NCBI RefSeq assembly: GCF_019039105.1 | Contig: NZ_JAHPIV010000010.1 | Coordinates: 110,378-174,377 of the forward strand | Origin: Desertibacillus haloalkaliphilus | GTDB lineage: Bacteria > Bacillota > Bacilli > Bacillales > KJ1-10-99 | Direction of reading: 5' to 3' | DNA length: 64,000 nt | Shown here: positions 51,273 to 59,557 of the stretch, piece by piece | Position numbering within the stretch: position 1 is the stretch's first letter | Layout of the letters: each line of letters opens with the position of its first letter | Notes under the pieces: generated by a model | Databases searched by the model: none | The model's input: only the letters and a program-made list of their open reading frames with translations | Told to the model about the DNA's origin: nothing | Translations under genes and position numbers: made by a program

Positions 51273-51788
51273 ATGAAAAGAAAGTTTAAGCGGATCCATT
51301 TGTTGGTGTTTATGGTTTTATCCATAATGATTGCGGGCTGTTCCAGTAATGAAGATGTAATGACAAAAGCAGTGGAAGAGTTAGAATATGATGTACTTGT
51401 TCCGAGCTATATACCAGCTGAATTCGAATTAGAACAAGTTATCTATGAAGGTGACTTATTTCTTCTAACTTATTCAAATGCTGATAACACTTCGTATGTT
51501 GAAATCAGTCAACGACAATATGCAAGGGCCTTACATTCAGAACGATTATTAGAATATACCGAAAAGGGTGTAGATCCTTATGAAGCAAATCCTGACTTAT
51601 CGTATCAAATGATTGATAACTTTGTTGGAGAATATAAGCTTAATGATCATGTAAATGGATTAAACTTAAGCTATGAGTTTATTCCAGCAATTCCAAAAAC
51701 CGAAATTGACTGGTATCCATTTTATAGGATTGTATCAGTAGGAATAGATGAGGAAGAATTTCAAAAAGTAATTAAATCATTGGAGTGA
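51273..51788 (+). CDS. Uncharacterised lipoprotein, cassette copy B
   Basis: 171 residues, ATG after AAAGGAGATAG. The signal peptide ends MIAGC. The mature domain (YDVLVPSYIPAEFELEQVIY, NADNTSYVEISQRQY) resembles the DUF4367-type extracytoplasmic fold by impression. It shares its 5' region with the lipoprotein at 46427 but not its mature domain. Confidence 0.65.
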   Translation: MKRKFKRIHLLVFMVLSIMIAGCSSNEDVMTKAVEELEYDVLVPSYIPAEFELEQVIYEGDLFLLTYSNADNTSYVEISQRQYARALHSERLLEYTEKGVDPYEANPDLSYQMIDNFVGEYKLNDHVNGLNLSYEFIPAIPKTEIDWYPFYRIVSVGIDEEEFQKVIKSLE

Positions 51789-51803
51789 AATTTATTAAAA
51801 TAG

Positions 51804-51830
51804 GAGCGGTAGCATACGTTACCGCTTTTG
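51804..51830 (+). terminator. Rho-independent terminator
   Basis: AGCGGTAGC and GTTACCGCT arms followed by TTT. Confidence 0.7.
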
Positions 51831-51853
51831 GTGTGGATGCGAGTGGCGTACAA

Positions 51854-52020
51854 GATGAAGGACAAAAGGTGCCCGGATCTGAGTGGAAATAGTCTTCATA
51901 AGGGAGATGAAGGACAAAAAGGGGTGAGAATTGCAGTGGAAAGTCCTTCATAAAGGCGATGAAGGACAAAGTAGGCGGAAATCGCAGTGGAAATGTCCTT
52001 CATAAGGCCGATGAAGGACA
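51854..52020. repeat. 52-bp palindromic repeat, locus 4 (three units and a partial)
   Basis: GATGAAGGACA begins at 51854, 51906, 51958 and 52010, exactly 52 bases apart. Each unit closes with TCCTTCAT or TCTTCAT, and an internal GCAGTGGAAA is conserved. Confidence 0.9.
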
Positions 52021-52164
52021 GGTGATGGTATAACTGGTTTTAACCGTGGGTGTCTCGAAATCAACTAATAAGCACAGAGTTAACAGATGTAGTGCGAAAA
52101 TTGCTCGGTAACTTTGGATCAAAGAATCTTGATAGAATAGGGGGCAGTAGAAGTGTCCCTAAAA

Positions 52165-52192
52165 AGGAGAGGACTGATCGCCAGTCCTTTGC
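52165..52192 (-). terminator. Terminator downstream of mph
   Basis: AGGACTG and CAGTCCT arms. On the minus strand it is followed by CTCCTTTTT. It lies 21 bases past the mph stop. Confidence 0.7.
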
Positions 52193-52212
52193 TTAACGAC
52201 CAGTCCGTTTCA

Positions 52213-53109
52213 TTACATGTCACTTGCAAGCATGTGTGCAGCAGTGTCATGCATCTCTTCTAGGCCTGAAATTTCAGCGTATTCAGCTACGGTGATGCCC
52301 CTTGTTGTTAGAAGTTCCACAATATGCTCATCCATTCTTGACCATGTTTTTCCACCGGCATTGTCATAAGCGTCGATTAATTTAGATAGTCCATCTTTTC
52401 CAAAAAGGAGGTGATGTGACATGAAATCGACAGACACATCAGCAATCCCGACTTCTGTCCAGTCAATGAGACCAGTTACTTGATGATTTTGATTAATGAG
52501 GATATGACCTGGATGTAGGTCACCGTGTTTTACCCCTACATGGGAGGGCCAAAGGGACTCTTCGGCTAGCCATGCTTGCCAGCGATCCCATAAAGTTGGA
52601 TTGACATTGTAACGAATTTTTACGCGTTCCATTCGCTGTTTCATGGAAGTCCTTAAGTCACTAGCACGAAGAATTTCAACACCGCTAGGTTTGAATTCAT
52701 CGTGGGGTAATGAGTGTAAGTCTGCTAGTGCTTTTCCTAATGACTGATAATACGCTGATGGCACATTGGTTTCATCAAAACTCCATACATAGTTATGTTG
52801 CTCCACGTCAATCGTCGCCGCAGGCACACCGCTTAGTTGCTTATAAGCAATGAAATCTTCAGAGAAGATCGACCAATCCGGAACCTGAAAGCTAGCATGG
52901 TGACCAATGATATCTAACGCTTTTTTCTCTTGTTGAGCATGTCTCATTGACTCTGGTCTCCGTGGAATTCTTAGTATCCATTTATCGTCGTTCTGATCTT
53001 TGGCGTAGGCTACTTGAAAGTCAACGCCAGATTCATTGATTGTGATCGTGTTTTCTACAATGTCCAATCCTTTGTTCATTGCTAATTGTTTAAGTTTAAG
53101 TGTATTCAT
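52213..53109 (-). CDS. mph: Macrolide 2'-phosphotransferase
   Basis: 298 residues. Cytosolic kinase-fold enzyme that inactivates macrolides by phosphorylating the desosamine 2'-OH. The catalytic loop KHGDLHPGHIL (around residue 200, with catalytic Asp) and the metal-binding GLIDWTEVGIADVSVDF are both present, as is the N-lobe Lys in DDKWILRIPRR. Length matches Mph enzymes of Bacillus. ATG 53109 follows GGAGGAAAT. It lies directly downstream of an ABC-F remnant and an attenuator leader, so induction by ribosome-targeting antibiotics is likely. Substrate range is not readable. Confidence 0.9.
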   Translation of the reverse strand: MNTLKLKQLAMNKGLDIVENTITINESGVDFQVAYAKDQNDDKWILRIPRRPESMRHAQQEKKALDIIGHHASFQVPDWSIFSEDFIAYKQLSGVPAATIDVEQHNYVWSFDETNVPSAYYQSLGKALADLHSLPHDEFKPSGVEILRASDLRTSMKQRMERVKIRYNVNPTLWDRWQAWLAEESLWPSHVGVKHGDLHPGHILINQNHQVTGLIDWTEVGIADVSVDFMSHHLLFGKDGLSKLIDAYDNAGGKTWSRMDEHIVELLTTRGITVAEYAEISGLEEMHDTAAHMLASDM

Positions 53110-53136
53110 CTTTATTTCCTCCGAGGATTCATTTTT

Positions 53137-53326
53137 TCAATAAATATAGTTGATTCTTTTTTCTTGTATCTCATAACGATGATCTGCCACACGTTTGACA
53201 AACTCACGGTTATGGCTTACCAATAAACCGTTTCCTTCATAATGGAATAGAAATGTTTCAAGTGCTTTCATGTTATGGAGATTTAAAAACTTCTATATCT
53301 TTCAATTCCAAAACTAGTTTTTCCAT
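53137..53326 (-). pseudogene. ABC-F ribosomal protection gene reduced to its two ends
   Basis: ATG 53326 after AAAGGAAG reads MEKLVLELKDIEVFKSP and stops. Nearby, in another frame, the last piece of an ABC-F protein survives: FLFHYEGNGLLVSHNREFVK followed by RVADHRYEIQEK and NYIY. The Switch/H-loop VSHNREF is diagnostic. About 430 internal residues, including both Walker sites, have been deleted. The remnant sits between an intact attenuator and mph, so the original operon was leader, ABC-F (Msr/Vga-like), mph. Confidence 0.85.
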
Positions 53327-53370
53327 TTTTACACTTCCTTTATCACAGAATGTAAAGGAATGTAATCATA

Positions 53371-53399
53371 AAAAAACACAGACAGGCTACTGTCTGTGG
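53371..53399 (-). terminator. Attenuator terminator before the ABC-F remnant
   Basis: On the minus strand CACAGACAG-TAGC-CTGTCTGTG followed by TTTTTTT, 44 bases before the ABC-F start. Confidence 0.85.
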
Positions 53400-53442
53400 T
53401 AAGAGTAAACGAGGTATAACAGTATGAGCGAAAAAGGCATAC

Positions 53443-53470
53443 GAAAAAAAGACAGATGGGTATCTGCCTT
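53443..53470 (-). terminator. Second terminator-like hairpin in the leader
   Basis: On the minus strand AGGCAGAT-ACCC-ATCTGTCT followed by TTTTTT. Together with the next hairpin it makes two serial stop points in the leader RNA. Confidence 0.75.
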
Positions 53471-53506
53471 TCTTCACGTAAAAAGTGTATACTTCCCCGT
53501 AGAAGA

Positions 53507-53632
53507 TTATTAAAAATGTACAGACTACTCCCGTTTACTCTGCTTTATGATAACAGAGCCTTTGAACATATGAAGTTACTTATTGTTCAAAGTTTGCTGG
53601 CGTAGTCTTCCTGATGGCATCATTTTTAATAA
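53507..53632 (-). promoter_or_regulatory. Leader RNA fold enclosing a short ORF
   Basis: TTATTAAAAATG (53507-53518) is exactly complementary to CATTTTTAATAA (53621-53632), and AGACTAC (53522-53528) to GTAGTCT (53602-53608). This long stem covers the start of the leader peptide. Ribosome stalling on the leader would rearrange it, as in known antibiotic-responsive attenuators. Confidence 0.7.
53576..53623 (-). CDS. 15-residue leader peptide of the resistance attenuator
   Basis: ATG 53623, about 9 bases after AGGAGGG. Encodes MMPSGRLRQQTLNNK and a stop. Such short, well-initiated ORFs ahead of terminators are the antibiotic sensors of ABC-F and erm-type leaders: a drug-stalled ribosome prevents terminator formation. 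The first codons lie in a long RNA stem. Confidence 0.75.
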   Translation of the reverse strand: MMPSGRLRQQTLNNK

Positions 53633-53657
53633 CCCTCCTTTTCGTAATATAGTATCT

Positions 53658-53687
53658 ACTATACATTTACTTGTTAATCATTGTCAA
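53658..53687 (-). promoter_or_regulatory. SigA promoter of the leader-mph unit
   Basis: Minus-strand TTGACA (53687-53682), 18-base spacer, TATAGT (53663-53658). Confidence 0.8.
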
Positions 53688-53905
53688 TAAAATATACTGA
53701 GAAAACAGCGTCATGTGCTGGTAGTATAAGGGGGTAAAGATACTGCGCACTTAAATGATATTTTGGTTCTAACTTTGTGAAAGAATTTAATTAAAGTGGA
53801 TGTAGCAGGGGTGTTGATGGAGATATTTTCCATAAAATAACCAATCCCAAATAAAAAATATGTTATGGTTGATTAGTTAAATTATTCTTAGGAGGTAATT
53901 TTGAT

Positions 53906-54166
53906 TTGAGGAATCTATCACTATTATCAGTATTGGTTTTTATAACATTATTATTTTTGAGTGGATGCGCTACAAGTAGTATGGATTTGCACAGTACAAG
54001 AGAAGAAGCAATTAGTTATGGATTAGAACAAGAAAGTTCAGAAAGTATAGGAGATGCAAATTTATTATCCGTTGAAGGTTACAAAGGTGAAACTTTAGTA
54101 TTCTTTGAACTTAATCGTGCTTTAGGTGTTGCGAGTATTTCAGAAGAAAAGAATGGTTTGAAATGA
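53906..54166 (+). CDS. Small lipoprotein
   Basis: 86 residues, TTG 53906 after AGGAGG. The signal peptide ends FLSGC. The short mature part (STREEAISYGLEQESSESIG) is followed by a small beta region. It overlaps the next gene by 4 bases (ATGA). Unknown function. Confidence 0.7.
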   Translation: MRNLSLLSVLVFITLLFLSGCATSSMDLHSTREEAISYGLEQESSESIGDANLLSVEGYKGETLVFFELNRALGVASISEEKNGLK

Positions 54167-54402
54167 ATAAAAAGCTGTATTATGCAATTATAATTCCATT
54201 GATAATAATAGGATTTATTTTTCTAGAAATAAGAACTTATGTTCTTTTGTTCTTGATTTTAATTGGAGGTTATTCTGGATGGAAAGATTATAGGCGAAAA
54301 CTTAAAAAAGCAGAAGGAGAAGAGGAAATACGACAGGCTATTGTTCCATTAATTCTTTTAATTATTTTCATAGTTTTATTTATTGTTTCATTTTTTCTTT
54401 AA
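54163..54402 (+). CDS. Small membrane protein coupled to the lipoprotein
   Basis: 79 residues. Two N-terminal hydrophobic stretches (YYAIIIPLIIIGFIFLEI, YVLLFLILIGGYSGW), a basic/acidic loop (RRKLKKAEGEEEIRQ) and a C-terminal helix. Starts within an ATGA overlap, so it is coupled to the upstream lipoprotein. Unknown function. Confidence 0.7.
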   Translation: MNKKLYYAIIIPLIIIGFIFLEIRTYVLLFLILIGGYSGWKDYRRKLKKAEGEEEIRQAIVPLILLIIFIVLFIVSFFL

Positions 54403-54512
54403 TTAAACGGAGTGGTTTAGTTTAGGGATTTATACAATGGGACAGTTCTTTTTGTTATTAAAGTAACGTAGTGGGTGAGTTAAGGTGAAAATTTATGAGG
54501 GTGGTGATTTAT

Positions 54513-54980
54513 TTGAGAATGCTAGTAATAGGGTTATTATTGTTATCAGTGATAACAGGTTGTAAAAATACAACAGAGGAAGAAATGTTAGAGCATTTAG
54601 TTTCTTCGCATTCTGATTTTTATATGCTGTATGCCGTACCTGAAAAGGATAAAGAGTATTTAGAATGGCAAGAAATTCAAGATTATTATAATGTAAACTT
54701 TAATCAATTATTAAGTAAAGATAGTTTAGATACGCTTTTATATGGTACATATATTTGGTTAGTTCCAGGAGAATATCCTGGAACTGAATCTTATACATAC
54801 ATTGAAACTCTTGAACTTAACGAATTTCCAGCGTTTGTTATTTTTGATTCAGAGCAGTTAGTCTTGAAGTCATCAAACATTGAAGAGGTAGACGAATTCC
54901 TGTCAAAAAGAGAGTTAACTCCTGGAATAAAGCTACGAAAAGAACAACAAATTGATTACCACAGGCCAAAAACAGAGTAA
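54513..54980 (+). CDS. Lipoprotein with a C-terminal segment shared with the 18368 protein
   Basis: 155 residues from TTG 54513, 6 bases after GAGGGTGGTG. The signal peptide ends SVITGC. The C-terminal part EFPAFVIFDSEQLVLKS, then VDEFLSKREL, matches the C-terminus of the lipoprotein at 18368, and looks like a thioredoxin-fold edge without Cys. Unknown function. Confidence 0.65.
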   Translation: MRMLVIGLLLLSVITGCKNTTEEEMLEHLVSSHSDFYMLYAVPEKDKEYLEWQEIQDYYNVNFNQLLSKDSLDTLLYGTYIWLVPGEYPGTESYTYIETLELNEFPAFVIFDSEQLVLKSSNIEEVDEFLSKRELTPGIKLRKEQQIDYHRPKTE

Positions 54981-55073
54981 TACATTATTATGCTGTGAAG
55001 GAGCGAAACAGAAAAAGTAGTTGAACGGAGCTGCCTCATCTTGTGCTATTTATAAATATATGGGGGTTAATTT

Positions 55074-55490
55074 ATGAAGAAAATATATCGGCTGTTTATT
55101 TTAGCTTTAGTCCTAAGTGCTTGCCAATCTGTCCACGATGAAATGATCATTTTAGATGATGTAAAAAAAATCTCCATTTCTGAATCTGGAGGTTATGGAG
55201 GTATACATGACAATTATTTTATGACCAGCAGCGATAAGAAAGTAATTTCTCATTTTGAAGAGGTTATGAAAAGAGCAAGGGGTGTACAACATGATGTAGA
55301 TGTATCTAATGACAAACCTGACTTTGACATATTAGTTAATTATGAAAACGGTGAAAGACACCTCTTACACCTTATCCTTGGAGACGAAGGACAAGAGAGT
55401 ATTTTTATGTATGTCGGATACGAAAAAAATGGGTTTTATGTTTCTCCTGAAGCTACAAAAGTATTAAAGGATAGCTTAGAACTTCAATAA
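55074..55490 (+). CDS. Uncharacterised lipoprotein
   Basis: 138 residues. Signal peptide LFILALVLSAC. The mature part carries KISISESGGYGGIHDNYFMT and HDVDVSNDKPDFDILVNYEN followed by FYVSPEATKVLKDSL, a compact alpha/beta arrangement with no name that I recall. ATG 55074 lies after GGGGG. Confidence 0.65.
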   Translation: MKKIYRLFILALVLSACQSVHDEMIILDDVKKISISESGGYGGIHDNYFMTSSDKKVISHFEEVMKRARGVQHDVDVSNDKPDFDILVNYENGERHLLHLILGDEGQESIFMYVGYEKNGFYVSPEATKVLKDSLELQ

Positions 55491-55623
55491 ACGGAGAGCA
55501 TTTCTTCAATATGATGTGCCTTTTGAATATATTCAACACCAGCAGTGTATTAATATAAATAGTAGTGGGATGATGAATTGGAAGTTACAAATAGTAGAAA
55601 TGAATTGTCTGTAAGAGCCAAAG

Positions 55624-55845
55624 ATGGAATTGGATTTTTATTATCTCCTGTGTTCATTTGGTCAATCATTACAATTTTTTGAGCTTACAAATAGTAATAT
55701 AAAAATTATTGATCTTGCGGTTAAATATCGATACAATTCACCGAACGCATTTACTAGAGCTTTTCAAAATGTACATGGTATCACCCCGTCAGAAGCGAGA
55801 AACAATGGACAGCCATTAAAAGCATATCCACTAATGACCTTCTAA
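55624..55845 (+). pseudogene. AraC-family HTH fragment, ends at an ochre codon
   Basis: The second half of an AraC DNA-binding domain is present ([40 protein letters not shown]). The first HTH helix pair is missing. The frame stops at TAA 55843, which probably was CAA. Past it the same frame continues LSIRGGNE and into the GyrI-like domain at 55870, so a single C-to-T change split the regulator. Confidence 0.75.
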
Positions 55846-55869
55846 TTATCAATTAGAGGAGGAAATGAA

Positions 55870-56364
55870 ATGAATTACCGAATCGAACAAAAAGAAGCAT
55901 TTAACATTGTTGGTATCATGAAACGAGTTCCCATTGTTTTTGAAGGAGAAAACCCGGAAATCGCAGCGATGTGGCAATCTTTGACAGTGGGGAAGATAGA
56001 GCAATTGCAAAAACTCTCTAATGTTGAACCTAACGGGATGATTCAAGCATCGACAAACTTTTCTGAAGGACGTATGGAAGAAAAAGGAGAGTTGGATCAG
56101 TATATCGGAGTGGCAACAACACGAGAGGCCCCTGAAAGCTTTTCACAACTTGAAGTTCCTGCCTTAACATGGGCGATATTCGAATCAAATGGACCATTTC
56201 CTAACAACCTACAAGAAACTTGGGGACGGATTTATTCGGAGTGGTTCCCATCTTCCAACTATCAAGTGACTGAAGGACCTGAAATTTTGTCGATTAAAAG
56301 TAACGATTTGACATCTCCAACAGTGAAAAGTGAAATTTGGATTCCAGTGTTGAAAATAAAATAA
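55870..56364 (+). CDS. GyrI-like effector-binding domain, former C-terminus of an AraC regulator
   Basis: 164 residues starting [20 protein letters not shown], with the GyrI-like pattern ([49 protein letters not shown]). These domains bind small drugs or effectors. An AGAGGAGG site 7 bases before ATG 55870, itself encoded by the former linker, may allow independent translation as a stand-alone binder. It is in frame with the fragment upstream. Confidence 0.8.
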   Translation: MNYRIEQKEAFNIVGIMKRVPIVFEGENPEIAAMWQSLTVGKIEQLQKLSNVEPNGMIQASTNFSEGRMEEKGELDQYIGVATTREAPESFSQLEVPALTWAIFESNGPFPNNLQETWGRIYSEWFPSSNYQVTEGPEILSIKSNDLTSPTVKSEIWIPVLKIK

Positions 56365-56440
56365 CATTCTCATGGAGCTGTTTTTATTTAACGGTTTAAG
56401 CTCTCGATAAAACGATATATAAATTCCTGTTAAATCAAAT

Positions 56441-56478
56441 GGACCACACTTTTTCAATGAAATGGTGTGATCCTTTTT
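56441..56478 (+). terminator. Terminator after the GyrI-like gene
   Basis: GGACCACAC and GTGTGATCC arms followed by TTTTT. Confidence 0.8.
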
Positions 56479-56521
56479 ATCATTATCCTAAGCTTTAGTT
56501 AAGTGGATGTTATCGATAGAA

Positions 56522-56572
56522 AGAAAGCCACCTGTATTTCACACATTTATGAAATACAGGTGGCTTTCTGTT
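56522..56572. terminator. Perfect 19-bp hairpin
   Basis: AGAAAGCCACCTGTATTTC and its exact complement around a 10-base loop. Confidence 0.75.
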
Positions 56573-56694
56573 AATGAGTAGTGTAAACCTCAATAATTAG
56601 GTATCTATTTACACTTCTCTATGTACATGAACCCACTCTTTTTTTCTCTATTGCTCATAAGATACAGGAGTAAATAGAAAGGGTGATTGAAAAA

Positions 56695-57072
56695 GTGACA
56701 AATATACCTGTAACAGGATTTATGTATCATTCTGATGATGGTAGTTCAGAACACTCGCATAATCTATATATAAATACATGGGATGGGAGGGCTGTTCATA
56801 ACCATGAATTCAGAGGAGTAACGTCTTTTGATGTAGGACATGATCATCGTTATGTAGGAACAACAGAACCAGCACCAAGCGGAGTTCAACATACTCATCG
56901 TTATTTTACTTTTACATCCTTTGATGCAGAACACAGACATGTTATTCGTGGAACAACAGGACCAGCGATTCCTCTACCTGAGGGAGGCCACTACCATGAA
57001 TTTAGTGGAGTAACTACAGTTAATGGTGAAACACCACATAGACATAGATATAGTGGTAGAACTAGTTTATAG
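56695..57072 (+). CDS. YmaF-family His-rich protein
   Basis: 125 residues. Repeated His-x-His segments (HSHNLYI, HNHEFRGVTSFD, HDHRYVGTTEPAPSG, HTHRYF, HRHVIRGTTGP, HYHEFSGVTT) form tandem beta units typical of YmaF, which likely bind metal. GTG 56695 is chosen because the broken paralogue at 24266 aligns from the same residue (NIPVTGFMY with HIPITGLIF). The strong hairpin upstream isolates its transcription unit. Confidence 0.85.
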   Translation: MTNIPVTGFMYHSDDGSSEHSHNLYINTWDGRAVHNHEFRGVTSFDVGHDHRYVGTTEPAPSGVQHTHRYFTFTSFDAEHRHVIRGTTGPAIPLPEGGHYHEFSGVTTVNGETPHRHRYSGRTSL

Positions 57073-57204
57073 AAAATGAAGGATGTATCGTTATTCTTCA
57101 AGAATTTTATGCATTTCACTTAGGGATAGTATAGAAGCAATAATCAGAAAAAACATGCCTTGATACTGTATAGTCAAACACTTTTATTAAGGGAGGTATT
57201 TTTC

Positions 57205-57306
57205 ATTACACAGGATAGTGATGTTTGGATTATTAATAATAGGTCCACCTCAATAAATGGTAAATATAATGTACGGAAAACATATAATATAAACCATTTA
57301 GAATGA
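57205..57306 (+). CDS. Possible 33-residue peptide with an ATT start
   Basis: GGGAGG is followed 8 bases later by ATT, then an open frame (TQDSDVWIINNRSTS, then GKYNVRKTY) that ends 9 bases before the next start, overlapping its ribosome site. No ATG, GTG or TTG is available. It may be a real gene with a rare or mutated start, or chance. Confidence 0.3.
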   Translation: MTQDSDVWIINNRSTSINGKYNVRKTYNINHLE

Positions 57307-57315
57307 GGTGGAAAA

Positions 57316-57881
57316 GTGTATTTTTTTAAACCTATTTCTGATGAGGTTCGTTTATATCAAATAATATTCAAGAAACATAAAAAAACGATGAAGCTCATAT
57401 TAGGGTCTATTTTTGCCTGTATTGCCGCTATTCTACAAGCTGTTGGTGGCTTTTACCAGGTATAGGATATTTTTTTAGTTCGCTTACCACTGCACCTATT
57501 CTGTTATGTTCCATGTTTTCTATTCCATTTGGAGTAAAGGTCTATTTTCTGACCATTATGTTGTTATTCATCCTACAGCCAACTGAACTAATTGTATTTC
57601 CTTTTACAACAGGATTGTTAGGACTTGGAATTGGAGCATCTTTTTACTTTTTCAGGAAGAGATTAAGTATTATTGCTACTGGTACAATTATTTTGATGTT
57701 AGGAATAATGAGTTTAATATTTATTTTTCACTTTCCAATTCTAGGTCCAGCCGTCTCCGATCCCTTTTCATTTCTTACAATTATAAGTATCTTTTTATTT
57801 GCTTTCCTTTATAGCTGGCTATGGGTTGAAATTGCTCTAATCATTTTTAAAAGAATAAAAATGATTTTGGTGATCCTCTAA
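57316..57881 (+). pseudogene. Polytopic membrane protein gene, frameshifted
   Basis: GTG 57316 after GAGGTGG reads YFFKPISDEVRLYQIIFKKH to LILGSIFACIAAILQAVGGF, then breaks. The next frame continues LPGIGYFFSSLTTAPILLCS and FPFTTGLLGLGIGASFYFF to 57881. One missing T in GGCTTTTACC near 57452-57460 explains it. The six-helix protein looks like an ECF-type substrate-binding membrane component, but this is an impression. Confidence 0.7.
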
Positions 57882-58038
57882 AACAGCCCAGTCTCAAGAA
57901 ATTCACCCGTTTCCCAAGTGATTACAAGATCCCCAAGTCGGTGAAGCGCCTATATAAAGGTTTACTGGAAACAGCTCGGAAACTTGTGTAAAACAATATT
58001 TTGGTGAAATCAAGGTGTTCAACATTTAATTCCTAGAA

Positions 58039-58083
58039 AAATAAACGACCAAGTGAGCCTGATTCCTCCCTTGGTTGTTTATT
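58039..58083. terminator. Hairpin between convergent genes
   Basis: ATAAACGACCAAG and CTTGGTTGTTTAT arms, close to both the plus and minus gene ends. Confidence 0.65.
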
Positions 58084-58144
58084 AGATTAAATATAATCGA
58101 TGAAAGAGATGTATCAAGGTTAAGTAGAATTGTATAGTAATGAT

Positions 58145-59557
58145 TCATGGAACTATTTCAAAAACAGTGCCTTGGTTAAAATCAGTCACATTCATAGACC
58201 CATAAACCCCTAAATATAGTCTGGATTGCCCCAGATTCGTTCCCAAACTAGCATAAAAAGCTGATTGAGACCCAAAATCATAATCGGTTTGAATCACACT
58301 AAAGTCATTTTGTTTGCCACCTGGTCTCACCCTGGTATAAGCTAAAGTCCCTCTCCCCTGAGGTTGAGAATCCCTCCGGACAAAATCAGTAAACACAACA
58401 CTTCCTGTTAAACTAGGAATTGTATTCCCCATATAAGGCTGAATTCCTGTAAGTGCAGTTCCTCCAAACTTATTCGGTCGGGTATCTTTATGAAAATAGC
58501 TAGTTAAAGGCTGAAGACGACTCCCTGACAGTGCGACTGATTCATTGTAATAAGCAATTGATATCTCATCCAAAGACGGATTATTAGTACAACCTCTTAT
58601 GGTCGAAGTAGGAAAACAACCTTCCCATCCTCGCCAGCCAAAGTTAATAAATCCTTCTTGGTCAGGCTTAGAATACATTAAAGAAGCTTGAATAAGCTGT
58701 GTAACCGGTATGGGTTTATAATGAACAAATGAAAAAATCGACTCCACCAAATCCTGTCCGACATTTCCCGCATATTTAATATACTGGTTATTAAACCTTT
58801 GAAATGAAATGCCTGGTATATTGCGAACTCCTTTAGCAATTACTGTAAGCATTTCCTGAATAGGTGCAGGAAGTTCATTAAAACGTGTGACGATGGGTGG
58901 ATTATTGATAAATGAATTCTTAACTACATCAATTTCAATTATTTTACCGGCGATTTCCATATCATCCTGGCTTAAATTAAATGGATCATAGCCTGATCCA
59001 CCATCTCCGGTTGTTAAAACAAGTTTTCCTGTTTCAGGTGAAAAGTTTAAGCTATTGACACCATTATGATTAAAAAATGGTCTTCTTAAATTAAGTAATG
59101 TCCGCCGTTTTTGAGGTAGACCATTCGATTGTAAAATCCATTCTTCAACTGTATCTATATGATCATATTGAATTTCTCTATTTATCCATTTTAGGTTTAA
59201 GGTTCTGGGATCACACGGATCGGGCTTAAAAAATTCAGGAAGAGCACCTGGACCTTGTGTTCCAGCTACTGAATAATGAAGATAAAACAGACCATTTAAA
59301 TAAAATTCGGGATGAAACGCTAGCCCTAGCAACCCCCGTTCATCATATCCGCCACCGGAAGCACCTAGTTTTATGACTCGTGGGCGAATATCTAAAAAAG
59401 TCCTTATATCTCCGTTTCCAATGTAATAAATTTCTCCTACCTGGGTTGCAATAAATAATCTTTCAATTGAGTCACCTGGTAGTATAGTTGTTTTCAAAAC
59501 AGTGGGTAAATTTATCTTACTTACAATGGGCCGTAAACTAACCTTAACTTCTTTCAA
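58145..59557 (-). CDS. Glucose/sorbosone dehydrogenase-like (GSDH) beta-propeller protein
   Basis: 470 residues with the six-bladed propeller hallmarks of soluble PQQ-dependent sugar dehydrogenases: ERGLLGLAFHPEFYLNGLFY, then NHNGVNSLNFSPETGKLVLT with GDGGSGYDP, and INFGWRGWEG. It lacks a signal peptide, although PQQ enzymes act outside the membrane, and nothing nearby makes PQQ. It may be a coat-associated propeller rather than an active dehydrogenase. TTG 59557 follows GAGGTGTAAG. Confidence 0.8.
   Translation of the reverse strand: MKEVKVSLRPIVSKINLPTVLKTTILPGDSIERLFIATQVGEIYYIGNGDIRTFLDIRPRVIKLGASGGGYDERGLLGLAFHPEFYLNGLFYLHYSVAGTQGPGALPEFFKPDPCDPRTLNLKWINREIQYDHIDTVEEWILQSNGLPQKRRTLLNLRRPFFNHNGVNSLNFSPETGKLVLTTGDGGSGYDPFNLSQDDMEIAGKIIEIDVVKNSFINNPPIVTRFNELPAPIQEMLTVIAKGVRNIPGISFQRFNNQYIKYAGNVGQDLVESIFSFVHYKPIPVTQLIQASLMYSKPDQEGFINFGWRGWEGCFPTSTIRGCTNNPSLDEISIAYYNESVALSGSRLQPLTSYFHKDTRPNKFGGTALTGIQPYMGNTIPSLTGSVVFTDFVRRDSQPQGRGTLAYTRVRPGGKQNDFSVIQTDYDFGSQSAFYASLGTNLGQSRLYLGVYGSMNVTDFNQGTVFEIVP

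Noticed and set aside
51854..52020. Regular 52-base repeats that might be read as a CRISPR array
   Set aside because: The whole unit is repeated, with no unique spacers. The repeats are palindromic, the array has only about three units, and no cas genes are nearby.
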